From contig NZ_VSSP01000002.1 in NCBI RefSeq assembly GCF_008312895.1, positions 62,001-126,000 of the forward strand: a DNA stretch of 64,000 nucleotides, given 5' to 3'. A program made the position numbers and the translations under genes. Positions 45,363 through 54,761 of this stretch are shown here, one piece after another (the stretch's first letter is position 1; each line of letters starts with the position of its first letter). The notes under the pieces are model-generated. The model searched no databases, was not told where the DNA came from, and worked only from the letters and a program-made list of their open reading frames with translations. Source of the stretch: Luteimonas suaedae (lineage in GTDB: Bacteria; Pseudomonadota; Gammaproteobacteria; Xanthomonadales; Xanthomonadaceae).

Positions 45363-46874
45363 ATGTCCGTAATCGATACCCTCGCCCCGCTCCGCGCCCG
45401 CAAGGGCGAACGCCGCACCACCGGCCTGGATGACGCCACCATCGTCGACTTCGCCGCCGGGCACCCCGAGCTCGTCGCCGCGATCGATGCCGCCGCCGCG
45501 GAGTTCGCGCGCGTCGAGGGCGACTTCGCCGAGCTGCTCGACCTCGACGAGGATGCCCAGGTCGTGGCCGTACAGGGTGATTTCGTCAACTTCTATCCAC
45601 AGGACGGGGTGAATCCCTACGTCGCCCTGGCCGCGCGCGGGCCGTGGATCGTGACGCTCAAGGGCGCGGTGCTCTACGACACCGGCGGCTACGGCATGCT
45701 CGGCTTCGGCCATGCGCCGCAGGCGGTGCTGGAAACGATGGCCAAGCCGCAGGCGATGGCCAACATCATGACCCCCAGCCTGTCGCAGCTGCGCCTGGCC
45801 CGCGCGCTGCGCGCAGAGATCGGCCACACGCGTCAGGCAACGGCAGATGGCGGCTGCCCGTTCGCCGCCTTCATGTGCCTCAACTCCGGCTCGGAATCGG
45901 TGGGCCTGGCCGCGCGCATCGCCGACACCCATGCCCGGGCGATGACCGACGACGGCGGGCGCCATGCCGGCCGGATCATCAAGCGCCTGGTGGTCAAGGG
46001 CAGCTTCCACGGCCGCACCGACCGTCCCGCGCTGTACTCCGATTCCACCCGCAAGACCTACATGCAGTATCTGGCCAGCTATCGCGGCGAGGACAGCGTG
46101 ATCGCGATCGAGCCCTATGACATCGACGCGCTGAAACAGGCCTTCGCCGATGCCGACGCCAACGGCTGGTTCATCGAAGCCATGTTCCTCGAGCCGGTGA
46201 TGGGCGAAGGCGACCCCGGCCGCCGCGTGCCGGTGGCGTTCTACGCCGCCGCGCGCGAGCTCACCCGCGCACACGGCGCGCTGCTGCTGGTCGACTCCAT
46301 CCAGGCCGGCCTGCGCGCGACCGGCACGCTGTCGATCGTCGACTACCCAGGCTTCGAGGCGCAGGACGCCCCAGACCTGGAGACCTATTCCAAGGCACTC
46401 AACGCCGGCCAGTACCCGCTGTCGGTGCTGGCGCTCAGCGAGGGCGCCGCCGCCATCTACCGGCGCGGCACCTACGGCAACACCATGACCGCCAATCCGC
46501 GCGCGGCCGACGTGGCCTGCGCGGTGCTGGGTGCGATCACCCCGGCGCTGCGGGCCAATATCCGCGAACGCGGTCGCCAGGCACTGGAAAAGCTGGAAGC
46601 GCTGAAGACGGAGCTGGGCGGGCTGATCACCAAGGTCCAGGGTACCGGCCTGCTGTTCTCCTGCGAACTGGCCAAGGACTTCAAGGGCTACGGCGCCGGC
46701 TCCAGCGAGGAATGGCTGCGCGAGCACGGCCTGGGCGTGATCCACGGCGGCGAGAACTCGCTGCGCTTCACCCCGCGCTTCGACATGGGCGAGGACGAGC
46801 TGGACCTGCTGGTGACCATGGTGCGCCGGGTGCTGCTCGAGGGCCCGCGCCAGCGGCAGGCCGAAGCCGCCTGA
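45363..46874 (+). CDS. Class III PLP-dependent aminotransferase
   Basis: The 503-residue enzyme starts MSVIDTLAPLRARKGERRTT after a GGAGG site. Class III features: NSGSESVGLAARIA (PLP phosphate loop), LLVDSIQAGLRATG with the D...Q pair and YSKALNAGQYPLS with the Schiff-base lysine. A YGNTMTANPRAADVACAVLG segment and the C-terminal SLRFTPRF follow. The family includes ornithine, lysine, GABA and other omega-amino acid aminotransferases; the substrate cannot be told here. The divergent Lrp-type regulator suggests amino-acid control. It is followed by two REP pairs. Confidence 0.85.
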   Translation: MSVIDTLAPLRARKGERRTTGLDDATIVDFAAGHPELVAAIDAAAAEFARVEGDFAELLDLDEDAQVVAVQGDFVNFYPQDGVNPYVALAARGPWIVTLKGAVLYDTGGYGMLGFGHAPQAVLETMAKPQAMANIMTPSLSQLRLARALRAEIGHTRQATADGGCPFAAFMCLNSGSESVGLAARIADTHARAMTDDGGRHAGRIIKRLVVKGSFHGRTDRPALYSDSTRKTYMQYLASYRGEDSVIAIEPYDIDALKQAFADADANGWFIEAMFLEPVMGEGDPGRRVPVAFYAAARELTRAHGALLLVDSIQAGLRATGTLSIVDYPGFEAQDAPDLETYSKALNAGQYPLSVLALSEGAAAIYRRGTYGNTMTANPRAADVACAVLGAITPALRANIRERGRQALEKLEALKTELGGLITKVQGTGLLFSCELAKDFKGYGAGSSEEWLREHGLGVIHGGENSLRFTPRFDMGEDELDLLVTMVRRVLLEGPRQRQAEAA

Positions 46875-46897
46875 GGATCGCCTGGTTCGCCGCCGCC

Positions 46898-47140
46898 GTA
46901 GGAGCGGGCCACGCCCGCGATGCCGCGGGTGTCGGATGTACGGACGCAACCTGATTGCGCCGGGTCCGCAAGTGCGGGGCATCGCGCGCATGGCGCGCTC
47001 CTACGGAAAGCCGCATTGCCCGCCACCACCGTAGGAGCGGGCCATGCCCGCGATGCCGCGCGGGAGTCGGATGTACGGACGCAACTCGGTTGCGCCGGGT
47101 CCGCAAGCGCGGGGGCATCGCGCGCATGGCGCGCTCCTAC
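46898..47140. repeat. Tandemly duplicated REPIN
   Basis: Two near-identical units lie side by side at 46898-47004 and 47031-47140. Each runs from GTAGGAGCGGGCCA(C/T)GCCCG to a reverse-complement arm ending CGCGCTCCTAC. The interiors are also alike (GTCGGATGTACGGACGCAAC, GCGCCGGGTCCGCAAG), which shows recent duplication. The left arms are a GGGCCACGCCC variant of the family. The block separates the convergent aminotransferase and phosphatase genes. Confidence 0.9.
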
Positions 47141-47180
47141 GGAAAGCGTTGTGTCGCCCGCCGCCGTCGGTGGGGTGGGC

Positions 47181-48605
47181 TCATTCCCAGCAGCGGTCCT
47201 CGCGGCCCTTGGGCGATGTCGTGCGCGGGCAGTCGCGTTGGCCGATCCGTCCCTCGACGTGCTCCTCGATGCGTCGCGCGCCATCGGCATCGCGATGCAG
47301 CGAGAAGGCGTCGTACAGGCGCCCGGTGGCGGTGCGCGCCTCGTAGCGGAGCGCGTCGCCGTCGATACGCAATACCTGGAACAGCTGCGTGTCCTCGGCC
47401 GTCGGAGACATGTCGCGGCGTGCCGCTTGCGACAACCGGTATTGCTTGGCGCCAGCCACCGACACCACGTACTGCGGCGTCGCCTGCCCCGCGACCGGCC
47501 CGCCGCGGCGCCCGTAGACATGGTCATGGCCCTGCAATACCAGGTCGACGCGATGGCGTTCGAGCACCGGCAGCAGGTGCTCGCGCAGCAGCGCGTTGTC
47601 GCGATCCTGGCGCGGCGAGAACATCGGCTGGTGGATCAGCGCGATGGTCCAGCGCGAGGCGGCGCCGTCCAGCACGTCCTCCAGCCAAGCGGCCTGCGCC
47701 TGCGCGGTGCCCATGTCGAGCGCCGAGGTGCCGTCCAGCACCACCACGCGCACGCCCTGGATGTCGAACCAGTAGCTGGTCGCCTCCGCACCGCGCGCGC
47801 CGTTGCCCGGCAGCGCGAACGTCGACGGCCAGTGCGCGCCGAGCACGCGCCGCTCCTGCGGCGTGTCCTCGAACTCCTCGAAATGCTCGTGGTTGCCGGC
47901 CGCCGGCGCCACCATCAGCAGCGACGGCAGCGGACCGGCGGCGTCGAACCACTCGCCCCACTCGTTGTCGTCCTCGCCGTCGCCGCCGCTGACCAGGTCG
48001 CCGGCGTACAGCGCCAGTCGCGCGTCGGGCGCATGCCGCAGCGCCTCCAGCGTGACCCGGGTGGTCAGGCTGGCGTTCTTGTTCTGGGTGTCGCCGAAGT
48101 ACAGCAGCGTCAACGGTGCATCGGCGGCCGCGGCGGTGCGCAGCTGCCGCCACGGGCTCCAGGTGCGATCGCCCTGCACGCGCCACGCGTACAACGTGTC
48201 CGGCTGCAGGTCTCCGACCTCGGCGCGATGATGATGCGCCGGGCCGTTCTCGGTCGTGAGCGCCTGCGTCGTTGCGCGGATGCGCTGCGGCACGCCCATA
48301 TCCGGCGAGTCACCGGCCTCGACGATCTCCAGCCACGGCGTCTCGACCATGGCGCCGGTGCGCCACGCCACCGCGAAGCCGGTGGCCGCGTCCTGTGCCG
48401 GCGAGGCGACGATGCGGTCGGGAAAGCCGCTCGGCGCATAACGGATCACGCCGGCAGGGACCAGCGTATTCGGCTCCGCTACGCGTCGCGGCGCGGCCTC
48501 GCCGGCAATCGCCGACATCGCCAGCAGCATCGCCGCGATCGTGCCCGCGACACCCGCCACTCCACGGCGTACCAGCGGCGCCGTTGCGACCGCCGTGCCG
48601 GTCAC
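47181..48605 (-). CDS. Purple acid phosphatase-like metallophosphoesterase
   Basis: The GTG start overlaps the phytase stop (GTGA) and gives 474 residues with a signal-type segment (GVAGTIAAMLLAMSAIAGEA). An N-terminal fibronectin-like domain (about 40-150; WRTGAMVETPWLEIVEAGD, DTLYAWRVQGDRTWSPW) precedes a calcineurin-type catalytic domain. That domain has metal motifs GDTQ, AGDLVSGGDG, GNHEHFEEFED, HQPMF and GHDHVYGR. This layout is that of bacterial purple acid phosphatases, which release phosphate from organic esters outside the cytoplasm. It is co-transcribed with the beta-propeller phytase gene, so it could clear phosphate from partly dephosphorylated inositol phosphates. Confidence 0.88.
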   Translation of the reverse strand: MTGTAVATAPLVRRGVAGVAGTIAAMLLAMSAIAGEAAPRRVAEPNTLVPAGVIRYAPSGFPDRIVASPAQDAATGFAVAWRTGAMVETPWLEIVEAGDSPDMGVPQRIRATTQALTTENGPAHHHRAEVGDLQPDTLYAWRVQGDRTWSPWRQLRTAAAADAPLTLLYFGDTQNKNASLTTRVTLEALRHAPDARLALYAGDLVSGGDGEDDNEWGEWFDAAGPLPSLLMVAPAAGNHEHFEEFEDTPQERRVLGAHWPSTFALPGNGARGAEATSYWFDIQGVRVVVLDGTSALDMGTAQAQAAWLEDVLDGAASRWTIALIHQPMFSPRQDRDNALLREHLLPVLERHRVDLVLQGHDHVYGRRGGPVAGQATPQYVVSVAGAKQYRLSQAARRDMSPTAEDTQLFQVLRIDGDALRYEARTATGRLYDAFSLHRDADGARRIEEHVEGRIGQRDCPRTTSPKGREDRCWE

Positions 48606-49717
48606 GGTGCCTCGCAATCGGGCAGCGACAGCGCCGTGGCGATCTCGCGCCAGTCGAACGCGGCCACCGCCTGGTCGTCGTCGATGGCGTAGAACACCCC
48701 CTGCGGGAAGCGGGCGTCGCTGCTCTGGTCGAGCCAGACCCCGTCGGTATTGGCGGTGCGCTCGCCGGCGAACGCGCCGATGTGGTCGAGCGACACGCGG
48801 TCGAACAGATGGAACACGGTGCGGTCCTTGAACTGGTCGCTGACGATCCAGTAGCCCGCACCGCCCGCGCACCGCATCAAGGCCATGCCCTCGGCCTGGG
48901 CGCGGAACACATCGGCACCGACATCGCGACCACGGTAGCGTCCGTCGAGTCCGTACTCGCGCAGGCGCGTGCCGGTGGCGACGTCCTCCTCCGCCAGCAG
49001 CAGCCGGTCGTGCTCCGGGTCGCCGAACAGCGACTCGGCGATCCGGATCGCGCCGGCCTCGTCGGTGGCCCCGAAGGTACCCAGCAGCCGCGCCGCCCAG
49101 TCCCTACCCTCGCCGGTCACCCGGTAGCGCTTGAAGCGTCGGTCGAGCTCGGCCAGCGGCGGCGGCACGTCGTCGTCCTGCGGCGACATGTAGTTGTCGC
49201 TGACCAGCACCTCGTAGCCGTCGTCGAGCGGGTGCACCCAGAGCCCGTACGGCTGCAGCAGGTCCGGCTCGCCGAAGGTCGCCAGCGGCGTGAAGTCCGG
49301 CAGCCGCAGCAGCTGCACGCGGCGGTTGTCGCGCTCCACCACCCACAGAAGATCGTCGGTGACGGCGATGCCGTTGGGCCGGTTGAACTGCCCGGGCCGC
49401 GCGCCCGGGCCGCCCACGGTCCGCAGCAGGCGGCCGTCGTCGCCGGCGTAGACCAGCAGGCGATGGGTGTCCTTGGCGGTGGCGATCACCCAGCGGCTAC
49501 CGTCGGCTGCGCGCCAAGCCGCCGGCGAGTCGACGTTTTCCTGTGGTGCGGCTTCGGTCACGAACGCTTCGGCCATTACCACGTGAGGCACCTGCGCCTC
49601 GCTCAGCAGCGGGTCCTGCTCGAAGGCGGCCTCGTCCGGTTCGCGAGCGCCGGGCGACGGAGTGGCGCAGCCGACGAGCGCGAGCACGGCGAACAGGAGC
49701 GGCAGAAACGGCTTCAT
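48602..49717 (-). CDS. Beta-propeller phytase-like lipoprotein
   Basis: The 371-residue protein has a lipoprotein signal (MKPFLPLLFAVLALVGC, Cys17). The rest follows the beta-propeller phytase plan: DSPAAWRAADGSRWVIATAK, GDDGRLLRTVGGPGARPGQF, AEGMALMRCAGGAGYWIVSD and TDGVWLDQSSDARFPQGVFY. The family cleaves phosphates from phytate using calcium. Several acidic residues expected at the calcium sites are present (DDDVPPP, DEAGAIRIAES), but I cannot confirm the complete set. An NHL-propeller protein without activity is the alternative. It is coupled to a phosphatase gene and divergent from a TonB receptor gene. Confidence 0.72.
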   Translation of the reverse strand: MKPFLPLLFAVLALVGCATPSPGAREPDEAAFEQDPLLSEAQVPHVVMAEAFVTEAAPQENVDSPAAWRAADGSRWVIATAKDTHRLLVYAGDDGRLLRTVGGPGARPGQFNRPNGIAVTDDLLWVVERDNRRVQLLRLPDFTPLATFGEPDLLQPYGLWVHPLDDGYEVLVSDNYMSPQDDDVPPPLAELDRRFKRYRVTGEGRDWAARLLGTFGATDEAGAIRIAESLFGDPEHDRLLLAEEDVATGTRLREYGLDGRYRGRDVGADVFRAQAEGMALMRCAGGAGYWIVSDQFKDRTVFHLFDRVSLDHIGAFAGERTANTDGVWLDQSSDARFPQGVFYAIDDDQAVAAFDWREIATALSLPDCEAP

Positions 49718-49922
49718 GGATTTTCCCGGGAATGAATTCGGAGTCGTGGCTGTTTACGACACCAATGTGTCCATGTCATGTCAGCGTCGCTGCTTTACGA
49801 CAATCGTGTTGCGCAATTGCGTCCGGTGCGCGCATGCGACAGCTGTCTTTGAATGGTCATTTGCTCGCCATATGACCGGCGTACAACGAGCCGCCAACGT
49901 TCGCTCTCCGGAAAACCGCCTG
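49718..49922. promoter_or_regulatory. Divergent promoter region of the phytase and TonB-receptor genes
   Basis: Two similar elements, GTTTACGACAC (49752-49762) and CTTTACGACAA (49793-49803), are direct repeats 41 bp apart. Read on the minus strand as TGTCGTAAA they resemble single PhoB half-sites (CTGTCATAAAT). The intervening TGTCCATGTCATGTCA has further TGTC(A) steps. This is a weak candidate for phosphate control; no -10/-35 pair is clear. Confidence 0.4.
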
Positions 49923-52247
49923 ATGAAATGCCACCCGCGCGCCTCGAGCCTGTCCCGGGCGCTCGCGCTTGCCCTGTTGCCGACGATCGCACCGGTCGCG
50001 CTTGCCCAAACGACTCCAGACGGCAGCATTGCCGGCGATCCCAAGCAGCTCGACACGATCGTGGTCCAGGGCGAGATCGCCTACCGCAACCGCACCGACG
50101 ACACCGCACCGGTGCTGTCCTACGACCTCGAGTACTTCCAGCGCTTCGAGCCGAACACCGTCGGCGACATGGTCAAGCGCGTCCCGGGCGCCGCCTTCGT
50201 CGGCTCCGACATCATGGAATTCGACGGCGTGCAGCTGCGCGGCCTGGGCGGCGGCTACACCCAGGTGCTGATCAACGGCAAGAAAGTGCCGGGCGCCGGC
50301 GACGACCGCTCGTTCTGGGTGGACCGCATCCCGGCGGAAATGGTCGACCGCATCGAAGTCCTGCGCAGCAACAGCGCCAACCGCTCGGGCGACGCCGTGG
50401 CGGGCGCGATCAACATCGTCCTGCGCGATGCCTACGAGTTCGACGGCAGCTACCTGCGCCTGGGCGCGAACCGCGCATTCGACGGCGAAGTGAACCCGAC
50501 CTTCGGTGCCGTGACCAGCACCGAGGCCCTGGGCGGCCGCTTCCTCGCCGGCGTCAACGTGCAGGACCGCTACCGCGCCAAGAACAAGCGCTCGGACCGC
50601 TTCAGCGACCCGTCGATGGAAGAACTGGTCAGCTGGGAAGACCAGGTCGAAGTGAAGGACGGCCGCGACTATTCGGGCAACATCTCCTACACAGCCGATG
50701 TCGGCGACACCGGCCGCCTCAGTATCGACGGCTTCTACGTCAAGACCGACCGCGACGTGACCGAAGTGTCGTTCGAGGAAGAGTACGACGACGACGACGT
50801 GATCACCGCCGACGTGCCGGGCATGGCCACCGTCGACCAGGCCAACTGGGGCCTGGGCCTGGAATACCGGTTCGACATGGCCGGCGGCACCACCGAATTC
50901 GACGTCGACCACGCCCGCTTCACCGACGAGAGCTGGGAAAGCGAAGACGAGCACGTCTACGAGAACGGCGAATGGGACGAATCGGTGGGCGAAGCCGAAT
51001 ACATCGACGCCAAGGACGCCGAGACCAGCTTCAAGCTCGCGCACCAGCGCTCCGTCGGTACCGCGGCCGACATGGAGTTCGGCATCGACTACCGGCGGAA
51101 GAAACGCGATTTCGCCTTCACCACCTACGAGTGGGAAGCCGACAGCGAAGGCGACGCCGCGGCCTATGAACTGGACGGCACCGTCGCCTCCGTGATCGAG
51201 GAAAAGCGCCTGGACCCGTACATCCAGTTCAACGGCAAGGCTGGCGTCCTGGCCTGGGAAGCCGGCCTGCGCTACGAAACCACCCAGTCCGATATCCGCT
51301 ACAACGAGGACGGTGACGAACCGGAAGGCATCGCCAGCAAGGACTATAACGAGCTGCTGCCGTCCGCGCACCTGCGCTGGGACCTGACCGATGCCGACCG
51401 CATCAGCCTGTCGCTGGCCAGGAGCATCAAGCGGCCGAACTTCAACGAGCTGATCCCGGCCCTGCTGGACGGCGAATTCGGCGACAACGACTACATCGGC
51501 AACCCGCAACTGGACCCGGAAACCGCCAACGGCATCGACCTGGGCTGGGAACACCGCCTCGGCCGCAACGGGGTGGTCGGCATCAACCTCTTCTACCGCG
51601 ACGTCAAGGACTTGATCGAAGTGGTCAACACCGGCGCGCCGAGCGAGGAAATGCTCGATACCTGGGAAGACATGGTCGACGACGGCGAAGTCGCCAGCAT
51701 CGAGGAAGCCATGGTCGCCGAACCGGCGGACAGCTGGGTGTTCACCTCGGCCAACGTCGGCGACGGCAAGGTCTACGGCGTCGAGTTCGACCTGTCGACC
51801 CCGTTGAACGTGTTCGGCCTGGACAACACCGGCGTGTTCCTGAACTACTCCTGGGTGAACTCCGAGGTCGACGATTTCCTGGGCGAGCGCCGCTTCAACA
51901 ACCAGGCCAGATCGGTCTACAACGTCGGCTTCATCCAGGACCTGCCGTCGCTGGCCGCCAGCTTCGGCGTGTCCTACCGCAAGCAGGGCGATGCCTACGA
52001 ACGCATTCTGGGCGAGGAGGTGACCGTCGAATACGGCGGTGACCTGGAGGCCTTCGTCGAGAAGCGATTCGGCAAGCGCCTGTCGGTGCGCCTGTCGGCC
52101 GCCAACCTGCTGGATGCCTCGAAGGACGAGTCCTTCCACAAGTTCGACACCCTGGGCGACCAGGTCGAACGCGACTACGACGAGTACGAGTTGGAGACCG
52201 AGGAAGCGGGCCCGAGCTACCAGTTGGTCATGCGCTGGGCGTTCTGA
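49923..52247 (+). CDS. TonB-dependent outer-membrane receptor
   Basis: Starting MKCHPRASSLSRALALALLP (signal, cleavage near ALA-QTT), the protein is 774 residues. A TonB-box-like DTIVV (44-48) lies near the mature N-terminus. A plug domain follows (GDMVKRVPGAAFVGSDIMEF, LRGLGGGYTQVLINGKKVPG, RIEVLRSNSANRSGDAVAGA), then a 22-stranded-type barrel ending GPSYQLVMRWAF with C-terminal Phe. Extracellular loops are unusually acidic (EEEYDDDD, ESEDEHVYENGEWDES). It imports a ligand using TonB energy. The divergent phytase/phosphatase operon suggests phytate, its products or their metal complexes. An in-frame ATG at 49872 would add 17 residues before the signal. Confidence 0.92.
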   Translation: MKCHPRASSLSRALALALLPTIAPVALAQTTPDGSIAGDPKQLDTIVVQGEIAYRNRTDDTAPVLSYDLEYFQRFEPNTVGDMVKRVPGAAFVGSDIMEFDGVQLRGLGGGYTQVLINGKKVPGAGDDRSFWVDRIPAEMVDRIEVLRSNSANRSGDAVAGAINIVLRDAYEFDGSYLRLGANRAFDGEVNPTFGAVTSTEALGGRFLAGVNVQDRYRAKNKRSDRFSDPSMEELVSWEDQVEVKDGRDYSGNISYTADVGDTGRLSIDGFYVKTDRDVTEVSFEEEYDDDDVITADVPGMATVDQANWGLGLEYRFDMAGGTTEFDVDHARFTDESWESEDEHVYENGEWDESVGEAEYIDAKDAETSFKLAHQRSVGTAADMEFGIDYRRKKRDFAFTTYEWEADSEGDAAAYELDGTVASVIEEKRLDPYIQFNGKAGVLAWEAGLRYETTQSDIRYNEDGDEPEGIASKDYNELLPSAHLRWDLTDADRISLSLARSIKRPNFNELIPALLDGEFGDNDYIGNPQLDPETANGIDLGWEHRLGRNGVVGINLFYRDVKDLIEVVNTGAPSEEMLDTWEDMVDDGEVASIEEAMVAEPADSWVFTSANVGDGKVYGVEFDLSTPLNVFGLDNTGVFLNYSWVNSEVDDFLGERRFNNQARSVYNVGFIQDLPSLAASFGVSYRKQGDAYERILGEEVTVEYGGDLEAFVEKRFGKRLSVRLSAANLLDASKDESFHKFDTLGDQVERDYDEYELETEEAGPSYQLVMRWAF

Positions 52248-52271
52248 GCGCGAGCCACGCGCGTCATCGGG

Positions 52272-52301
52272 GAAGCCGGCGCGAGCCGGCTTCTTCTTTG
52301 T
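52272..52301 (+). terminator. Rho-independent terminator after the TonB receptor
   Basis: A 9-bp stem GAAGCCGGC/GCCGGCTTC (52272-52280, 52285-52293) with loop GCGA is followed by TTCTTTG. It lies 25 bp after the stop codon. Confidence 0.85.
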
Positions 52302-52354
52302 GGGACGGCCGGGTTTGATGCAAACTTCCGGCACGCTTCCCGCCCCGGCCCGCC

Positions 52355-52987
52355 ATGAAGATCGTCGAAGTCCGCCATCCGCTGGTGCAGCACAAGCTCG
52401 GCCTGATGCGCCGCGCCGACAACAGCACCAAGACCTTCCGCGAACTGTCGGCGGAAGTCGCCACCCTGCTCACCTACGAGGCGACGGCGGACCTGGAGAC
52501 CGAGGACACCGACGTCGATGGCTGGGCCGGTACCGTGCGCGTGCGCCGGATCAAGGGCCGCAAGATCACCCTGGTGCCGATCCTGCGCGCCGGCCTGGGC
52601 ATGCTGCCGGGCGTGCTGGAACTGATCCCCGCGGCCAAGGTGAGCGTGGTCGGCATCAAGCGCGACGAGGCCTCGCTGCAGGCGATGCCGTACTACGAGA
52701 ACCTGGTCGGCGGCATGCGGGATCGCACCGCGCTGATCCTCGATCCGATGCTCGCCACCGGCGGCACCTTGATCGCCACGGTGGAGATGCTCAAGGCCGC
52801 AGGCGCGTCGCGGATCAAGGGCCTGTTCCTGGTCGCGGCACCGGAAGGCCTGCGCGCGATCGAGGCGACGCATCCGGACGTCGAGGTCTACACCGCTTCG
52901 ATCGACGAGCGCCTCAACGAGAAGGGCTACATCCTGCCCGGCCTGGGCGACGCCGGCGACAAGATCTTCGGCACCCGCGCCGACTGA
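52355..52987 (+). CDS. upp: Uracil phosphoribosyltransferase Upp
   Basis: The 210-residue enzyme starts [20 protein letters not shown], the standard Upp N-terminus. It carries [20 protein letters not shown] and the PRPP loop [20 protein letters not shown]. The C-terminal uracil-binding tail ends [17 protein letters not shown]. It converts uracil and PRPP to UMP in pyrimidine salvage, in the cytoplasm. It stands alone between a terminator and a REP pair. The length is within the usual 208-210. Confidence 0.97.
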   Translation: MKIVEVRHPLVQHKLGLMRRADNSTKTFRELSAEVATLLTYEATADLETEDTDVDGWAGTVRVRRIKGRKITLVPILRAGLGMLPGVLELIPAAKVSVVGIKRDEASLQAMPYYENLVGGMRDRTALILDPMLATGGTLIATVEMLKAAGASRIKGLFLVAAPEGLRAIEATHPDVEVYTASIDERLNEKGYILPGLGDAGDKIFGTRAD

Positions 52988-53012
52988 GCCGTCGCCGCCC
53001 CGCTCTTCTTCC

Positions 53013-53155
53013 GTAGGAGCGCGCCATGCGCGCGATACCGCGGGCATTTCGCCGCCACGGAAGTCCGGCCACCGGCGCGCCTCCCGGCTCGCGACGGGGC
53101 CGCCAATCGACAGGCCCTAAACGTCGCCGGCATCGCGCGCATGGCGCGCTCCTAC
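53013..53155. repeat. REPIN overlapping the end of the TMEM43-like gene
   Basis: GTAGGAGCGCGCCATGCGCG at 53013 pairs with a reverse-complement arm ending CGCGCTCCTAC at 53155. As at queA, the GTAG of the right arm is read on the minus strand as the TAG stop codon (53152-53154) of the neighbouring gene. Confidence 0.9.
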
Positions 53156-53871
53156 GGAGGCGGCGCGCGGCGGCGGTGGCGGTGACGGATGGCGACCAGG
53201 ATGGCGACGATCAGCAGCAGCAGGCCGCCCACCCACGGCGTGTAGTTGCGCACCTCGCCCTCGCCGTCGGCCGGCGGCACCTCGGCGGAGTCGGCCGACG
53301 GCGCCTCGGCAGGAACGGCCGGCGCGTCGGCGACGACCCAGGCGCCGTCGCGCAGCACCACCTGGCCCTGCAACGGCGGCAGCACGCGCTCGAGCCAGCG
53401 GATGCGCAGATCCCCCGCACGCGGTGCGGCCGGATCCTCGGCGGTCGTGAGTGTGCGGCTATCGAACTGGAAGGTTGCGGCCATATTCGGCGGCAATGCC
53501 TCGGCGACCGGCGTCAGCGGCCGCCAGATGCCCAGCGTTTCCACCGCCTCTTCCGCCAACGGATATCCATCGGGCATCGTCACGGCGGTCGTCCATTCGC
53601 GGCTCGGCAGGCGGAATTCGTCGGGATTCCTGTACTGGGGCGGGAACCCGGCGGAGTCGATCGGCTGCGCGCTCCAGATCACCGCGTATTCGCCGTCGAC
53701 GCGCTGCCATTGCGCCATTTCGACGTGGCGACGCAGCCCGAACTGCCGGCTGGCGACGCCGAACTCATCGTCCACCAGCGCCAGTTCGGCGCGCGGCGTA
53801 CCAGGCTCCGCCGATTCCTGCGCGAATGCAGGCGGGCACAGCAGCAGCACCAGGAGCCAGACGTATTTCAT
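53152..53871 (-). CDS. TMEM43-like envelope protein (short form)
   Basis: Starting [20 protein letters not shown] (signal peptide), the 239-residue protein has TMEM43-type motifs: [33 protein letters not shown] and [15 protein letters not shown]. It is shorter than usual family members and ends in one membrane span ([16 protein letters not shown]) followed by a basic proline-rich tail. The family role in bacteria is unknown. Its ATG overlaps the MBL hydrolase stop by four bases, so the two are co-translated. The stop codon comes from a REP element. Confidence in the family name is moderate. Confidence 0.68.
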   Translation of the reverse strand: MKYVWLLVLLLCPPAFAQESAEPGTPRAELALVDDEFGVASRQFGLRRHVEMAQWQRVDGEYAVIWSAQPIDSAGFPPQYRNPDEFRLPSREWTTAVTMPDGYPLAEEAVETLGIWRPLTPVAEALPPNMAATFQFDSRTLTTAEDPAAPRAGDLRIRWLERVLPPLQGQVVLRDGAWVVADAPAVPAEAPSADSAEVPPADGEGEVRNYTPWVGGLLLLIVAILVAIRHRHRRRAPPP

Positions 53872-54761
53872 GGATGCAAGACCCTCGCCTTCAACTCTGC
53901 CACCTCGTGCGTGGCGCCGAACCGCCCGCGCTCGTCGCGGCTCACCCGCACCAGCGCGATCTCCGGATCGTGTGTCAGGAACAGATGCACGTCGCGCGCG
54001 AGCTTGTCTTCCAGAAAGGCCCGCTTCTCGTCGATCAGCAGTTCCGGGTTGCGGTCGTAACCCATGGTGATCGGCACATGCATCCACGGCCGGCCGGGCA
54101 CCAGGTCGGCACAGAAGGCGACGCCGCCGTGCGGACGGCCATCGACGGCGATCCCGGGGCCGTGGATCTCGGCCAGCATCATGCCCGGCGTGTGGCCGTG
54201 GCTGTAGCTGAAATGCACCGCATCGCCGAGCAACGGCGAACGGTCGCCGTCGACGAATTGCAGTCGTCCGCTCGCCTCCAGCAGATCCGGCAGCTCGGGG
54301 ATGAAGCTGGCGCGGTCGCGCGGGTGCGGGTTGCGGGCGCGCTCCCAGTGCTCGCGACCGGTCAGGTAGATCGCATTGGGAAACAGCAGCTCCGGCGCCT
54401 GCCCCTCACGGTACTGGCGCAGCAGGCCGCCGGCGTGGTCGAAATGCAGGTGCGAGAGCACCACCACGTCGATGTCCTCGTGCGAGAAGTCGGCCGCCTG
54501 CAGCGAATCGAGCAGCACGTGCCGCTCCTCGACCACGCCGAAGCGCTCGCGCAGCTTCGGCTCGAAGAAGGCGCCCACGCCGGTCTCGAACAGCACGGTC
54601 TTGCCGTTGAGCGGCCTGGCCAGCAGCGCGCGGCAGGCGAGCGGAATGCGGTTGAGCTCGTCGGGTCGGGCCCACTTGGTCCACATCGCGCGCGGGGCGT
54701 TGCCGAACATGGCGCCGCCGTCGAGCTTCTGGGTGTTGCCCTCGATCGACCAGAGTTTCAT
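53868..54761 (-). CDS. MBL-fold metallo-hydrolase
   Basis: From [20 protein letters not shown] the protein is 297 residues. The metallo-beta-lactamase zinc motifs are intact: [11 protein letters not shown] (HxHxDH), [10 protein letters not shown] and the aspartate in FCADLVPG, with a late histidine in [10 protein letters not shown]. The N-terminal [13 protein letters not shown] pattern occurs in the subgroup that includes lactonase and phosphotriesterase-like enzymes, so a lactonase activity is possible but not shown. It has no signal peptide. It is coupled to the TMEM43-like gene by an ATGA overlap. Confidence 0.85.
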   Translation of the reverse strand: MKLWSIEGNTQKLDGGAMFGNAPRAMWTKWARPDELNRIPLACRALLARPLNGKTVLFETGVGAFFEPKLRERFGVVEERHVLLDSLQAADFSHEDIDVVVLSHLHFDHAGGLLRQYREGQAPELLFPNAIYLTGREHWERARNPHPRDRASFIPELPDLLEASGRLQFVDGDRSPLLGDAVHFSYSHGHTPGMMLAEIHGPGIAVDGRPHGGVAFCADLVPGRPWMHVPITMGYDRNPELLIDEKRAFLEDKLARDVHLFLTHDPEIALVRVSRDERGRFGATHEVAELKARVLHP

